This document shows positions 16,460 through 25,643 of a stretch of DNA of 64,000 nt, piece after piece. Origin of the DNA: Sphingomonas sp. Leaf343 (GTDB lineage: Bacteria; Pseudomonadota; Alphaproteobacteria; Sphingomonadales; Sphingomonadaceae); contig NZ_LMPG01000012.1 in the NCBI RefSeq assembly GCF_001423765.1, forward strand, positions 94,400 through 158,399, written 5' to 3'. How positions within the stretch are numbered: position 1 is the stretch's first letter; every line of letters begins with the position of its first letter. The notes beneath the pieces are model-generated. The model was not told where the DNA came from. It did no database searches and worked only from the letters and a program-made list of their open reading frames with translations. The position numbers were made by a program, and so were the translations under genes.

Positions 16460-18217
16460 GTGACCGAGCAAAGCGGAGCAGACATCCTCGTCGAGGCGCT
16501 GTGCGATCTCGGCGTGGAGGTCGTGTTCGGCTATCCGGGCGGTGCCGTCCTGCCGATCTACGACGCCCTGTTCCGCGCCAATGCGAACGGCGCACGGATC
16601 AGGCACATCCTCGTCCGGCACGAACAGGCGGCAACGCATGCGGCGGAGGGCTATGCCCGCTCCACCGGCAAACCCGGCGTCGTCCTCGTCACCTCCGGTC
16701 CGGGCGCGACCAACGCCGTCACCGGCATCACCGACGCGTTGATGGATTCGATCCCGATGGTCGTCATCACGGGTCAGGTCCCCACCGCGCTGATCGGCAC
16801 CGACGCCTTTCAGGAGGCGGATACGGTCGGCATCACGCGCCACTGTTCCAAGCACAACTACCTGGTGAAGGACCCCGCCAGACTGGGCGGGATCATCCAC
16901 GAGGCGTTCCATATCGCCACCAAGGGCCGGCCCGGCCCGGTCGTCGTCGACATCCCCAAGGACGTTCAGGTCGCAACCGCCAGCTATACGAAGCCCGGCG
17001 TGATCCAGCACAAGACCTATCGCCCGCAGGTGAAGGCGGACCGTGCCGCGATCGAACAGGTCGTCGACATGCTCGCCGCGGCGGAACGGCCGATCCTGTA
17101 CACCGGCGGCGGCATCATCAATTCGGGCCCGGCGGCGTCGCAGCTGCTGGCCGAACTCGCGCGGCTGACCGGTGCGCCGGTGACGTCGACGCTGATGGGC
17201 CTCGGCTGCTTCCCCGCCTCGTCGCCGCAGTTCCTCGGCATGCTCGGCATGCACGGGACGTACGAGGCGAACATGGCGATGAACCAGGCCGATCTGGTCG
17301 TCGCGATCGGCGCGCGGTTCGACGATCGCGTGACCGGGCGGCTGGACGCGTTCAGCCCGAACAGCCGCAAGGTCCATATCGACATCGACCGCTCGTCGAT
17401 CAACAAGACGGTCCGGATCGACCTGCCGATCGTCGCCGATGCCGGCCACGCGATGGAGGACATGGTCCGCATCTGGAAAAGCCGTCAGCATCCCAGGCCC
17501 GACACGCGCGACTGGTGGCACCGTATCGCCGAGTGGCGCGCGGTCGCCTGCCTGTCGTTCCCGGAGGTCGGCAACGACATCATGCCGCAACGCGCGATCC
17601 GCGCCTTGTGGGAGGCGACCCACGCCCGCCAGCCGATCATCACGACGGAGGTCGGCCAGCATCAGATGTGGGCCGCGCAGCATTTCGGGTTCGAACTGCC
17701 GAACAAATGGCTGACGTCGGGCGGGCTGGGCACGATGGGCTATGGCCTGCCCGCCGCGATCGGTGCGCAGCTCGGCAATCCGAATGCGCTGGTCATCGAC
17801 ATCGCCGGCGAAGCGTCGATCCAGATGAACATCCAGGAACTGGCGACGGCGACTCAGTACCGCCTGCCGGTCAAGATCTTCATCCTGAACAACCAGTATA
17901 TGGGCATGGTCCGCCAGTGGCAGGAACTGACCTATTCCTCGCGCTACGCCGAGAGCTATTCGGAATCGCTGCCCGACTTCGTGAAGCTGGGCGAGGCGTA
18001 CGGGTGGAAGGGCATCCGCATCGAAACGCGCGACCAGCTCGATGCCGGGATCGCCGACATGCTGGCCTATGACGGGCCGGTGATCGTCGACTGCATGGTG
18101 TCGCAGCTGACCAACTGCTTTCCGATGATCCCGTCTGGCGCGGCGCATACCGACATGATCCTGCAGGCGAACGAAGTGTCGGGCACGATGGACGACGAGG
18201 CCAAGGCGCTGGTCTGA
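16460..18217 (+). CDS. ilvB: Acetolactate synthase large (catalytic) subunit
   Basis: A 585-residue thiamine diphosphate enzyme, first common step of valine, leucine and isoleucine synthesis. The catalytic glutamate is Glu55 in LVRHEQAATHAAEGYARS. FAD and TPP segments are present: GARFDDRVTGR and GEASIQMNIQELATATQYR then LNNQYMGMVRQWQ. The GTG start gives MTEQSGADILVEAL, normal for alphaproteobacteria. ilvN follows after a 139-base spacer containing palindromic repeats, and ilvC follows that, so the three should act together in branched-chain synthesis. Confidence 0.97.
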   Translation: MTEQSGADILVEALCDLGVEVVFGYPGGAVLPIYDALFRANANGARIRHILVRHEQAATHAAEGYARSTGKPGVVLVTSGPGATNAVTGITDALMDSIPMVVITGQVPTALIGTDAFQEADTVGITRHCSKHNYLVKDPARLGGIIHEAFHIATKGRPGPVVVDIPKDVQVATASYTKPGVIQHKTYRPQVKADRAAIEQVVDMLAAAERPILYTGGGIINSGPAASQLLAELARLTGAPVTSTLMGLGCFPASSPQFLGMLGMHGTYEANMAMNQADLVVAIGARFDDRVTGRLDAFSPNSRKVHIDIDRSSINKTVRIDLPIVADAGHAMEDMVRIWKSRQHPRPDTRDWWHRIAEWRAVACLSFPEVGNDIMPQRAIRALWEATHARQPIITTEVGQHQMWAAQHFGFELPNKWLTSGGLGTMGYGLPAAIGAQLGNPNALVIDIAGEASIQMNIQELATATQYRLPVKIFILNNQYMGMVRQWQELTYSSRYAESYSESLPDFVKLGEAYGWKGIRIETRDQLDAGIADMLAYDGPVIVDCMVSQLTNCFPMIPSGAAHTDMILQANEVSGTMDDEAKALV

Positions 18218-18225
18218 CCCCATTC

Positions 18226-18345
18226 GCCCTCCCTGACAGGAGGGGGCCGGGTAGAATGCGCGCGATACCGCGCCGCGCCTGCCCAGCCCTTCGTAGATTG
18301 CCCGGACGTCACCCACCCCCAGCCCCTCCCTGAAAAGGGAGGGGA
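18226..18345. repeat. Pair of GC-rich palindromic repeats between ilvB and ilvN
   Basis: Two elements lie in the 139-base spacer. One at 18226-18247 pairs CCCTCCCT with AGGAGGGGG around GAC. The other at 18310-18345 contains CCCCTCCCT (18323-18331) pairing with AGGGAGGGG (18336-18344) next to CACCCACCCCCAG, the complement of the element core seen at 14551-14560. They may affect mRNA stability or lower ilvN expression relative to ilvB. Confidence 0.7.
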
Positions 18346-18356
18346 GCGAGACGAAG

Positions 18357-18872
18357 ATGCACATCAAGACCGAAGCCGCCGAACGCCATACGCTGGCCGT
18401 GATCGTGGACAACGAACCGGGCATCCTTGCCCGCATCGCCGGCCTGTTCACCGCGCGCGGCTATAATATCGAGAGCCTGACGGTGTCCGAGATCACTCAG
18501 GACAAGGGCGTCAGCCGCATCACGATCGTCACCAGCGCATCGCCGCCGGTGATGGAGCAGATCATGTCGCAGCTCGACCGGCTGGTGCCCGTCCACCGCG
18601 TCACCGACCTGACGGTGGCGGGCGAGCATGTCGAACGCGAACTCGCGCTCGTGAAGGTCGCCGGCATCGGCGACAAGCGGATCGAGGCGATGCGTCTTGC
18701 CGAAGTCTATCGCGGCCGGGTGGTCGATGCGACCACCTCCAGCTTCGTGTTCGAGGTGACGGGCGGGCGCGACAAGATCGACAAGTTCGTCGAGCTGATG
18801 GGCGAGGTCGGGCTGGTCGAAGTCGCCCGCACCGGCATCGTCGCCATCTCGCGCGGTCGCGAGGCCGCCTGA
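18357..18872 (+). CDS. ilvN: Acetolactate synthase small (regulatory) subunit
   Basis: A 171-residue regulatory subunit that raises activity of the large subunit and confers feedback inhibition by valine. The N-terminal ACT domain is clear: HTLAVIVDNEPGILARIAGL followed by FTARGYNIESL (valine site region). The C-terminal half (about 90-165) has ELALVKVAGI and EVTGGRDKIDKFVELM, as usual. The ATG at 18357 follows the purine-rich end of the palindromic repeat. It precedes ilvC by 54 bases. Confidence 0.96.
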   Translation: MHIKTEAAERHTLAVIVDNEPGILARIAGLFTARGYNIESLTVSEITQDKGVSRITIVTSASPPVMEQIMSQLDRLVPVHRVTDLTVAGEHVERELALVKVAGIGDKRIEAMRLAEVYRGRVVDATTSSFVFEVTGGRDKIDKFVELMGEVGLVEVARTGIVAISRGREAA

Positions 18873-18881
18873 CATCATTGA

Positions 18882-19946
<1,065 letters not shown>

Positions 19947-19971
19947 AGAACCAGGGCATCGCCACCGTTGA

Positions 19972-20006
19972 CCGGCCGCTCCCCGTCATGCCGGGGGAGC
20001 GGCCGG
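19972..20006 (+). terminator. Hairpin after ilvC
   Basis: A perfect 13-bp stem (19972-19984 with 19994-20006) and nine-base loop. It follows the ilvC stop by 25 bases. There is no T-run, so it may act as a Rho-dependent end or as an mRNA-protecting stem. Confidence 0.6.
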
Positions 20007-20010
20007 CAGG

Positions 20011-20130
20011 TCAGTCGCGGTCGCGCTGCATTTTCGTGATCCGCCCCGAATGCGGATGAACGTGAAAGTCATACCGGGTGCCCTCGACGCGGGCGTGAAA
20101 CCCTCCGTTGCCACATTGCCCCTTTGACAA
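20011..20130 (-). pseudogene. Possible PepSY-like fragment or small ORF (39 aa)
   Basis: A minus-strand frame opens after a TGA and can start only at a TTG at 20130. It reads GGFHARVEGTRYDFHVHP and then SGRITKMQRDRD. The C-terminal pattern Y-D-F-x-V-x-x-x-x-G-x-I-x-K is what ends PepSY domains, but the rest of a domain is missing and no ATG exists. I take it as a remnant of a PepSY-type gene, or less probably a functional microprotein. Confidence 0.35.
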
Positions 20131-20178
20131 GCGTGACGACGACCCGCACCTCCTGTGGGATCAACAGGAGGAATTTCC

Positions 20179-20796
20179 ATGCGTTTCGCTCTTCCAGCCG
20201 CCGCCCTGCCGGTCGCGGCGCTGATCGCCATCGCCGCACCCGTCATCGCGCAGGGTCTGCCCGGCACCGCCAACAAGGCGCTGGTCACCGCCGGCACCTA
20301 TCAGGTCGATCCGAACCACACGCAGGTGACGTGGACCGTCAACCACATGGGCTTCTCGATGCTGTCGGGCCAGTTCGGTGCCGGTTCGGGCAGCATCACC
20401 GTCGATCCGGCCAAGCCCGCCGCGACCAAGGTCGACGTGACGTTCCCGGTGGATCAGTTGTCGACCACCGCAGCGCGCTTCACCGAGCATCTGAAGTCGA
20501 AGGATTTCTTCGACGTCGCCACCAACCCGACCGCCCGCTTCGTCTCGACGGCCGTGACGCCGACCGCGAACGGTGCGACGATGACCGGCAACCTGACGCT
20601 GAAGGGCGTGACCAAGCCGGTGACGTTGCAGGTGCATTTCGTCGGCGCGGGCAACAACCCGATGAGCAAGAAGCTGAACTTCGGGTTTCACGCCACCGGT
20701 ACGATCAACCGCAGCGATTTCGGTCTCGGCTATGCCGTACCGGCCGTGTCGGACAAGGTCGACCTGACGATCAACGCCGCCTTCTCGGCGTCGTGA
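20179..20796 (+). CDS. YceI-family periplasmic protein
   Basis: A 205-residue protein with a signal peptide (about 1-24, ending PVIAQ) and a YceI lipocalin-like domain from about residue 38 (YQVDPNHTQVTWTVNHMGFS, then FTEHLKSKDFFDVATNPTARF). YceI proteins bind long isoprenoids such as polyprenyl phosphates or quinones in a hydrophobic barrel; the ligand and role here are not known. The strong ribosome site AGGAGGAA (20166-20173) fixes the start. It stands alone between ilvC and the BLUF gene. Confidence 0.92.
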   Translation: MRFALPAAALPVAALIAIAAPVIAQGLPGTANKALVTAGTYQVDPNHTQVTWTVNHMGFSMLSGQFGAGSGSITVDPAKPAATKVDVTFPVDQLSTTAARFTEHLKSKDFFDVATNPTARFVSTAVTPTANGATMTGNLTLKGVTKPVTLQVHFVGAGNNPMSKKLNFGFHATGTINRSDFGLGYAVPAVSDKVDLTINAAFSAS

Positions 20797-20862
20797 CCGA
20801 CTGCGGGCGGCGTCCCATGACGCCGCCCGCCCTTATGCCGCGGGTTCTTACGCCGCCCGCCC

Positions 20863-21261
20863 TTACGCAGAACGTCGGGTCGCGATCAGGCCGGTGAACG
20901 TCGCGCGCAGGCTGTCATTGGCCCCCGCCAGCAGCCGTGCGACCTTCGCGTCGAACGTATCCGCCTCGTCGGTCGGCAGGCGATAGGCCATCGACCAGCT
21001 GCCGAATTCGCGCACCGCGACCGTGCGGTCGGACAGGATGACGACGGCGTGGTGTCGCGGGTCCTGACGGATGCGCTCGAACGTCTCGGCGACCTGTTCC
21101 TCGTCGCCTTCCAGCACCTGCAGGAAGCGCGTGCCGTCGGTGTAGAGCAGGCCGGTGACGCCGGCCGCGTCGTTGTTGCGGCGGGAGGTCATCAGGATGT
21201 TGCCGACGCTGACCTCCTTCACCTGCGGGGGTCGGGAACTGACGTAGAGAAGCTGGCGCAA
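20863..21261 (-). CDS. Single-domain BLUF blue-light photosensor
   Basis: A 132-residue protein made of one BLUF domain, which binds FAD and senses blue light. Key positions match: Tyr6 (LLYVSS), Asn30 (SRRNNDAAGVTG), Gln48 in the FLQVLEG motif, and Trp89/Met91 in GSWSMAY. About 35 residues after the core form the two capping helices. No EAL, GGDEF or other output domain is attached, so it must signal through a partner protein that cannot be named from context. It lies between yceI and leuA, neither of which suggests a light-linked pathway. Confidence 0.92.
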   Translation of the reverse strand: MRQLLYVSSRPPQVKEVSVGNILMTSRRNNDAAGVTGLLYTDGTRFLQVLEGDEEQVAETFERIRQDPRHHAVVILSDRTVAVREFGSWSMAYRLPTDEADTFDAKVARLLAGANDSLRATFTGLIATRRSA

Positions 21262-21498
21262 ACGGATTTCCCCTGATTCGCGGAGGTTCGTACCGCCCCG
21301 GCCCGCGATCTTCGCTCACCTGCATCAGCCGCCGGCGCTTTCCCGCGCTGGACAATCGGCCGCCGCCGCGTCACAGGATGCGTCATGCCGGCCATCCGCC
21401 TCGACCCGCGACTTATCCGCCCCTAGGGGCGCGACCACGGCCAGCGCACCTGGGGGACGATCAAGGCCACCTTCCCCTTCTCGCCGAAAGGCCATGTC

Positions 21499-23157
21499 AT
21501 GTTGCGCAATCCGTCCGAAAAATACCGCCCGTTCCCGCCGATCGCCCTGCCCGACCGGCAATGGCCGTCGCGCACGATCACGCAGGCACCGCGCTGGCTG
21601 TCGACCGACCTTCGCGACGGCAATCAGGCGCTGATCGATCCGATGGACGCGGAGAAGAAGACGCGGCTGTTCGACCTGCTGGTGAAGGTCGGCCTGAAGG
21701 AGATCGAGGTCGGCTTCCCCAGCGCGGGTGCGACCGAATTCGACTTCATCTCCGGGCTGGTGCGCGACGGTCGCATCCCCGACGACGTTCACATCCAGGT
21801 GCTGACCCAATCGCGCCGCGACCTGATCGAAACCAGCTTCAGGAGCCTCGACGGCGCGAGGCAGGCGATCGTCCACCTCTACAACGCGGTCAGCCCGGCG
21901 TGGCGCAAGATCGTGTTCGGCATGACGCGGGACGAGGTGAAGGCGATCGCGGTCGCGGGTGCCAAGGTGCTGCGCGACGAGGCGGCGAAGCGGCCCGACA
22001 CCGCATGGCAGTTCGAATATTCGCCGGAAACCTTCTCCACCGCCGAACTCGATTTCTCGGTCGAGGTTTGCGAGGCGGTGATGGACGTGCTGCAACCGAC
22101 GCCGGACCGGCCGATCATCTTCAACCTGCCCGCGACGGTCGAATGCGCGACGCCCAACGTCTATGCCGACCAGATCGAATGGTTCGGCCGCAACATCCGC
22201 AATCGCGATGCGGTCGTGATCTCGCTCCACACCCACAACGATCGCGGCACCGGCGTCGCGGCGGCGGAACTGGGGATGATGGCGGGGGCCGACCGCGTCG
22301 AGGGATGCCTGCTCGGCAATGGCGAGCGGACCGGCAATTGTGACCTCGTGACCGTCGCGTTGAACATGTACACGCAAGGGGTCGATCCGAAGCTGGACCT
22401 GTCGGACATCGACGCGGTCGTGAACACGATCAACTATTGCACCAATCTGCCCGTGCATCCGCGCACGCCCTATGCCGGTGATCTGGTGTTCACCGCCTTC
22501 TCCGGCTCGCATCAGGATGCGATCAAGAAGGGGTTCGTGGCGCAGCAGGCACGCAACGACGGATTGTGGGAAGTCCCCTATCTGCCGATCGATCCGGCCG
22601 ATCTCGGCCGCAGCTACGAAGCGGTGATTCGCGTCAACTCGCAATCCGGCAAGGGCGGCGTCGCCTGGGTGATCGAACAGGACAAGGGCCTGAAGCTGCC
22701 CAAGCGGTTGCAGGCGGATTTCAGCCGCCATGTGCAGGCGCTCGCCGACGAAACCAGCCGCGAACTGGGCGCGGCGGATATCTGGGGCCGGTTCGAGGCG
22801 ACGTATCTGCCACGCGAGGGCGACCGCTTCGTCCTGCGCGATTACGAGGAGAGCGGCGCGGCCGGACAACGTCTGTTCGTCGGCCGGGTCGCGGTCGATG
22901 GCGAGGAGCGATCGATCTCCGGCCGGGGCAACGGGCTGATCTCCGGTGTGATCGCCGCATTGGGGGATACGACCGGACCGACGCTCGACGTGGTCGATTA
23001 TTCCGAACACGCGATCGGCCATGGTGCGGATGCGCAGGCCGCCGCCTATGTCGAATGTCGCACCGATGACGGGCGGACGGTGTTCGGCGTCGGGCTCGAC
23101 ACCGACATCGCCACCGCCAGCGTCCGGGCGGTGCTCAGCGCGGCGAACCGGGTCTAG
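21499..23157 (+). CDS. leuA: 2-Isopropylmalate synthase LeuA
   Basis: A 552-residue LeuA that condenses acetyl-CoA with 2-ketoisovalerate, the committed step to leucine. The DRE-TIM barrel starts at [15 protein letters not shown]; the divalent metal site is HTHNDRGTG. The C-terminal third (about 430-552) is the regulatory domain that binds leucine. Length and sequence suit the long LeuA2 branch also found in actinobacteria. The 237 bases upstream hold no Leu-rich leader peptide, only a small palindrome (21418-21431). Its last four bases overlap folB on the other strand. Confidence 0.95.
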   Translation: MLRNPSEKYRPFPPIALPDRQWPSRTITQAPRWLSTDLRDGNQALIDPMDAEKKTRLFDLLVKVGLKEIEVGFPSAGATEFDFISGLVRDGRIPDDVHIQVLTQSRRDLIETSFRSLDGARQAIVHLYNAVSPAWRKIVFGMTRDEVKAIAVAGAKVLRDEAAKRPDTAWQFEYSPETFSTAELDFSVEVCEAVMDVLQPTPDRPIIFNLPATVECATPNVYADQIEWFGRNIRNRDAVVISLHTHNDRGTGVAAAELGMMAGADRVEGCLLGNGERTGNCDLVTVALNMYTQGVDPKLDLSDIDAVVNTINYCTNLPVHPRTPYAGDLVFTAFSGSHQDAIKKGFVAQQARNDGLWEVPYLPIDPADLGRSYEAVIRVNSQSGKGGVAWVIEQDKGLKLPKRLQADFSRHVQALADETSRELGAADIWGRFEATYLPREGDRFVLRDYEESGAAGQRLFVGRVAVDGEERSISGRGNGLISGVIAALGDTTGPTLDVVDYSEHAIGHGADAQAAAYVECRTDDGRTVFGVGLDTDIATASVRAVLSAANRV

Positions 23158-23528
23158 CGCGGGTCCGTCGGCGCATCCCGGCGATGACGGACGATCTCAC
23201 ACCCGATCGCGGCATCGGGGTAGACGTCCGTCTTCGACGTCCGCACCCGCACGCTACGGACCCGTCCATCGCGCAGGCACAGCGAAGCGATCTCGTCGCA
23301 CAGCGTCTCCTGAAGCGAGAACCGGCGCTCCGCCGCGAGCGTCAGGATACCGGCCCGCACGAAATCATAATCCAGCACCTCCCCGATCGAATCGACTCTG
23401 GGCGGCCGATCATAGGCGACGGTCATCTCCACGGTGACGCGCACCGGCTGCGGCTCGACTTCGTGCGGGTGAATGCCCAGCCGGATCATCACCGCCAGCC
23501 CGTCGAGGATCGTGGTGTAATCAGCCAT
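23154..23528 (-). CDS. folB: Dihydroneopterin aldolase FolB
   Basis: A 124-residue FolB, which cleaves dihydroneopterin to 6-hydroxymethyl-dihydropterin in folate synthesis. Conserved positions are [17 protein letters not shown] (active site region), the glutamate in [12 protein letters not shown] and the lysine in [10 protein letters not shown]. Its start overlaps the end of the SDR gene by eight bases, giving a coupled folE-SDR-folB set. The C-terminal tail ([11 protein letters not shown]) is slightly extended. Confidence 0.92.
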   Translation of the reverse strand: MADYTTILDGLAVMIRLGIHPHEVEPQPVRVTVEMTVAYDRPPRVDSIGEVLDYDFVRAGILTLAAERRFSLQETLCDEIASLCLRDGRVRSVRVRTSKTDVYPDAAIGCEIVRHRRDAPTDPR

Positions 23529-24291
23529 CGTGGCGCTCGAACATCACGTCGCGCTCGAACATCACGTCGCGGTCGCGTTTCAGGAACCGCTGGCCGCAAT
23601 CCACGAACAGGTTCTGGCCGGTGACGCTTCGCGCCCCGATCAGGTACGTCACCGCCTCGACGATCGCCTCGGCCCCGACGGGCCGACGAAGCAGGTTGGC
23701 GCGTGCGACACGGTCGAATTCGGCATCGCTCTGGTCGCCGCTCTTCAGCGTCAGGCCGGGCGACACGGCGTTGACGCGGATGCGCGGCGCGAACGCCTGC
23801 GCCATCATCTCCGTCGCCCCCGCCAGCGCGAGCTTGGCGCAGCTGTAGGAGAAGAAATCGGGATTCGGATTGGCCAGCTTCTGGTCGAGCAGATTGACGA
23901 CGACGCCGTCGTCCAGATCCCCCTGCCCCGCCAGCGCGGACGCGAGCAGCGCCGGCGCGGTACAGTTGATCGCATAGAGGCGCGCCGCCAACGCCACGTC
24001 GATCGCCTCCGGCCGGTCGAACTCGAACGCGGAGGCACTGTTGACGACGCCGTGGATCGCGCCGCCGGCGGCGTCGCGCGCGCGGTCGAACAGCGCGGGG
24101 ATCATCGGCGTCTCGGCCAGATCGCCCTGTACGGTCGTCCCGCCGATCTCATCCGCCAGTCGCTCGGCCGCGTCGCGGGACCCGCCGTAATGGATCACGA
24201 TATGATGCCCGGCGATGGCCAGTCCGCGCGCGATCGCCGCGCCGAGTCGCTTCGCGCCGCCGGTGACGAGGATCGTCCGCGCCGCCGTCAC
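23521..24291 (-). CDS. SDR-family pteridine reductase-like protein
   Basis: A 256-residue short-chain dehydrogenase. The NADPH motif TGGAKRLG fits TGxxxRxG, the signature of pteridine reductases and FolM (dihydromonapterin reductase). Other SDR landmarks are VVNSASAF, the catalytic Tyr and Lys in SYSCAKLAL, and [11 protein letters not shown]. It probably reduces dihydropterins or dihydrofolate. The GTG start overlaps the folE stop (GTGA), so the two are coupled, and folB overlaps its 3' end. The extreme C-terminus has a duplicated hexapeptide DVMFER from an 18-base tandem repeat (23533-23568). Confidence 0.85.
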   Translation of the reverse strand: MTAARTILVTGGAKRLGAAIARGLAIAGHHIVIHYGGSRDAAERLADEIGGTTVQGDLAETPMIPALFDRARDAAGGAIHGVVNSASAFEFDRPEAIDVALAARLYAINCTAPALLASALAGQGDLDDGVVVNLLDQKLANPNPDFFSYSCAKLALAGATEMMAQAFAPRIRVNAVSPGLTLKSGDQSDAEFDRVARANLLRRPVGAEAIVEAVTYLIGARSVTGQNLFVDCGQRFLKRDRDVMFERDVMFERHDG

Positions 24292-24920
24292 CCCTGCTGC
24301 CCCATCAACGCCAGCACCTCCTTGCGGCTGCGATCGTCGTCGCGGAACACGCCCATCATCCGGCTGGTGACCATCGCCACGCCCGGCGTCCGCACGCCGC
24401 GCGCCGTCATACAGGCATGGCTCGCCTCGATCACCACCGCGACGCCCAGTGGCTTCAGGTGGTTCCAGATACAGTCCGCGACCTCCGCCGTCAGCCGCTC
24501 CTGCACCTGCAACCGGCGCGCGAAGCCGTGCAGGACGCGCGCCAGCTTGGAGATACCGACAACATGGTCGCGCGGCAGATAGGCGATGTGCGCGCGGCCT
24601 ATGATTGGGGCCATGTGATGCTCGCAATGCGACTGAAACGGAATGTCCTTCAGCAGCACGATCTCGTCATAGCCGCCGACTTCCTCGAAGATGCGCGACA
24701 GGTGGATCGACGGGTCCTCGCCATAACCCGCGCAATATTCCCGCCACGCCCGCGCGACACGGCGCGGCGTGTCGACCAGCCCCTCGCGCGTGGGATCGTC
24801 TCCCGCCCATGCGATCAACGTCCGCACCGCCTCCGCGACGTGCGGAGGAACGGCGATCTTTCCGTCGCTTCCGATCAGGTCGCCGTCTTCCGGGCTGGCT
24901 TCGGTGACAGGTTCGGACAT
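24288..24920 (-). CDS. folE: GTP cyclohydrolase I FolE
   Basis: A 210-residue FolE that opens GTP to dihydroneopterin triphosphate, the entry to folate and other pterins. The zinc ligands are Cys99, His102 (in [10 protein letters not shown]) and Cys170 ([11 protein letters not shown]), and the catalytic HACMTARGV segment is complete. The N-terminal 25 residues are a variable acidic tail. It heads the operon with the pteridine reductase-like gene and folB. Length fits type IA enzymes. Confidence 0.95.
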   Translation of the reverse strand: MSEPVTEASPEDGDLIGSDGKIAVPPHVAEAVRTLIAWAGDDPTREGLVDTPRRVARAWREYCAGYGEDPSIHLSRIFEEVGGYDEIVLLKDIPFQSHCEHHMAPIIGRAHIAYLPRDHVVGISKLARVLHGFARRLQVQERLTAEVADCIWNHLKPLGVAVVIEASHACMTARGVRTPGVAMVTSRMMGVFRDDDRSRKEVLALMGQQG

Positions 24921-24997
24921 TCCACTCTCCCCGCAACCAACCCGGCCATCCGGCGGTTGGCGCTCGATAATCAGACGATCACAACAGGAGAACAGCG

Positions 24998-25201
24998 ATG
25001 GCCGATCTGAAGAAGGGCGACAAGGTGACGTGGAACTCGCACGGTGGAACCGCTCACGGCACCGTCGAGAAAAAGCAGACCACCGATACCAAGATCAAGG
25101 GTCATCAGGTCCGCGCGTCGAAGGACGATCCCCAATTTATCGTAGAGAGTGACAACGGCGGCAAGGCGGCGCACAAGGAGGGCACGCTCAAAAAGGCGTG
25201 A
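24998..25201 (+). CDS. DUF2945 (HVA1-type TUDOR-like) small protein
   Basis: A 67-residue basic protein beginning [21 protein letters not shown]. The pattern W-x-S-x-x-G-x-x-x-G-x-V and the ending [10 protein letters not shown] identify the DUF2945 family, also called hypervirulence-associated TUDOR domain. Tudor-like SH3 barrels bind methylated residues, RNA or DNA in eukaryotes; the bacterial members have no settled function. The ribosome site is CAGGAGAA. It is 44 bases upstream of a SWIB-domain gene on the same strand with a similar leader. Confidence 0.88.
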   Translation: MADLKKGDKVTWNSHGGTAHGTVEKKQTTDTKIKGHQVRASKDDPQFIVESDNGGKAAHKEGTLKKA

Positions 25202-25245
25202 GTCCGGTCAAGCGGGCTCTTTGAGGATCAACAGGAAGGACGATC

Positions 25246-25548
25246 ATGGCCACTGCCAAGCAGGAAGCCGGCGCCAAGAAGGCCGCCACGAAGCAGACCA
25301 ACTCGGGTACCGGCATTCACGCCCCCGTGCAGCCGTCGCCGGAGCTCGGTGCGGTGGTCGGCAACGACAGGCTGCCCCGCAGCGAAGTCATCAGCAAGGT
25401 TTGGGCATACATCAAGTCCAACGACCTCCAGAATCCCGAGAACAAGCGCGAGATCCTGGCCGACGAGAACCTGAAGAAGGTGTTCGGAAAGGACAAGGTG
25501 ACGATGTTCGAGATGAACAAGTACATCTCGGCACACGTCAAGGCATAG
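25246..25548 (+). CDS. SWIB/MDM2-domain protein
   Basis: A 100-residue basic protein with a Lys/Ala-rich N-terminal tail (about 1-25, MATAKQEAGAKKAATKQ) and a SWIB domain (about 30-100): LPRSEVISKVWAYIKSNDLQ, then NKREILADENLKKVF. SWIB domains occur in the SWI/SNF complex of eukaryotes and in chlamydial topoisomerase I; stand-alone bacterial forms are known but little studied. The tail resembles histone H1-like basic tails, so nucleoid association is plausible. It sits directly after the DUF2945 gene. Confidence 0.9.
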   Translation: MATAKQEAGAKKAATKQTNSGTGIHAPVQPSPELGAVVGNDRLPRSEVISKVWAYIKSNDLQNPENKREILADENLKKVFGKDKVTMFEMNKYISAHVKA

Positions 25549-25613
25549 GCGAACCGGCCGGGGGTGACGATCACCCCCGGCCATGGTTGCACCCCTCCCC
25601 GCCAGCCTGCTAA

Positions 25614-25627
25614 TGATAGCGGTAACG
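25614..25627 (+). promoter_or_regulatory. Putative LacI-family operator before the esterase-deacetylase gene
   Basis: TGATAGCGGTAACG lies 17 bases upstream of the ATG at 25644 and matches 11 of 14 positions of TGGTAGCGCTACCC at 28943-28956, upstream of the GH43 gene. It is an imperfect palindrome with centre GCG. The LacI-family protein encoded next door is the obvious ligand. Confidence 0.55.
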
Positions 25628-25643
25628 GTAAGGGGGAGAGACT

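Noticed and set aside
16424..18451. A 675-codon open frame antisense to ilvB
   Set aside because: Arg/His/Asp-rich shadow of a high-GC gene; ilvB is certain in the other strand.
19986..20297. A 103-codon minus-strand frame after ilvC
   Set aside because: Low-complexity shadow-type composition; the only protein-like signal is the PepSY-like tail in another frame.
21262..21498. Leucine attenuator in front of leuA
   Set aside because: No short ORF with consecutive Leu codons and no terminator/antiterminator pair; only a 14-base palindrome.
23521..24627. Extended form of the SDR protein running into folE
   Set aside because: The extra N-terminus lies in an alternate frame of folE; the GTG overlapping the folE stop is the sensible start.
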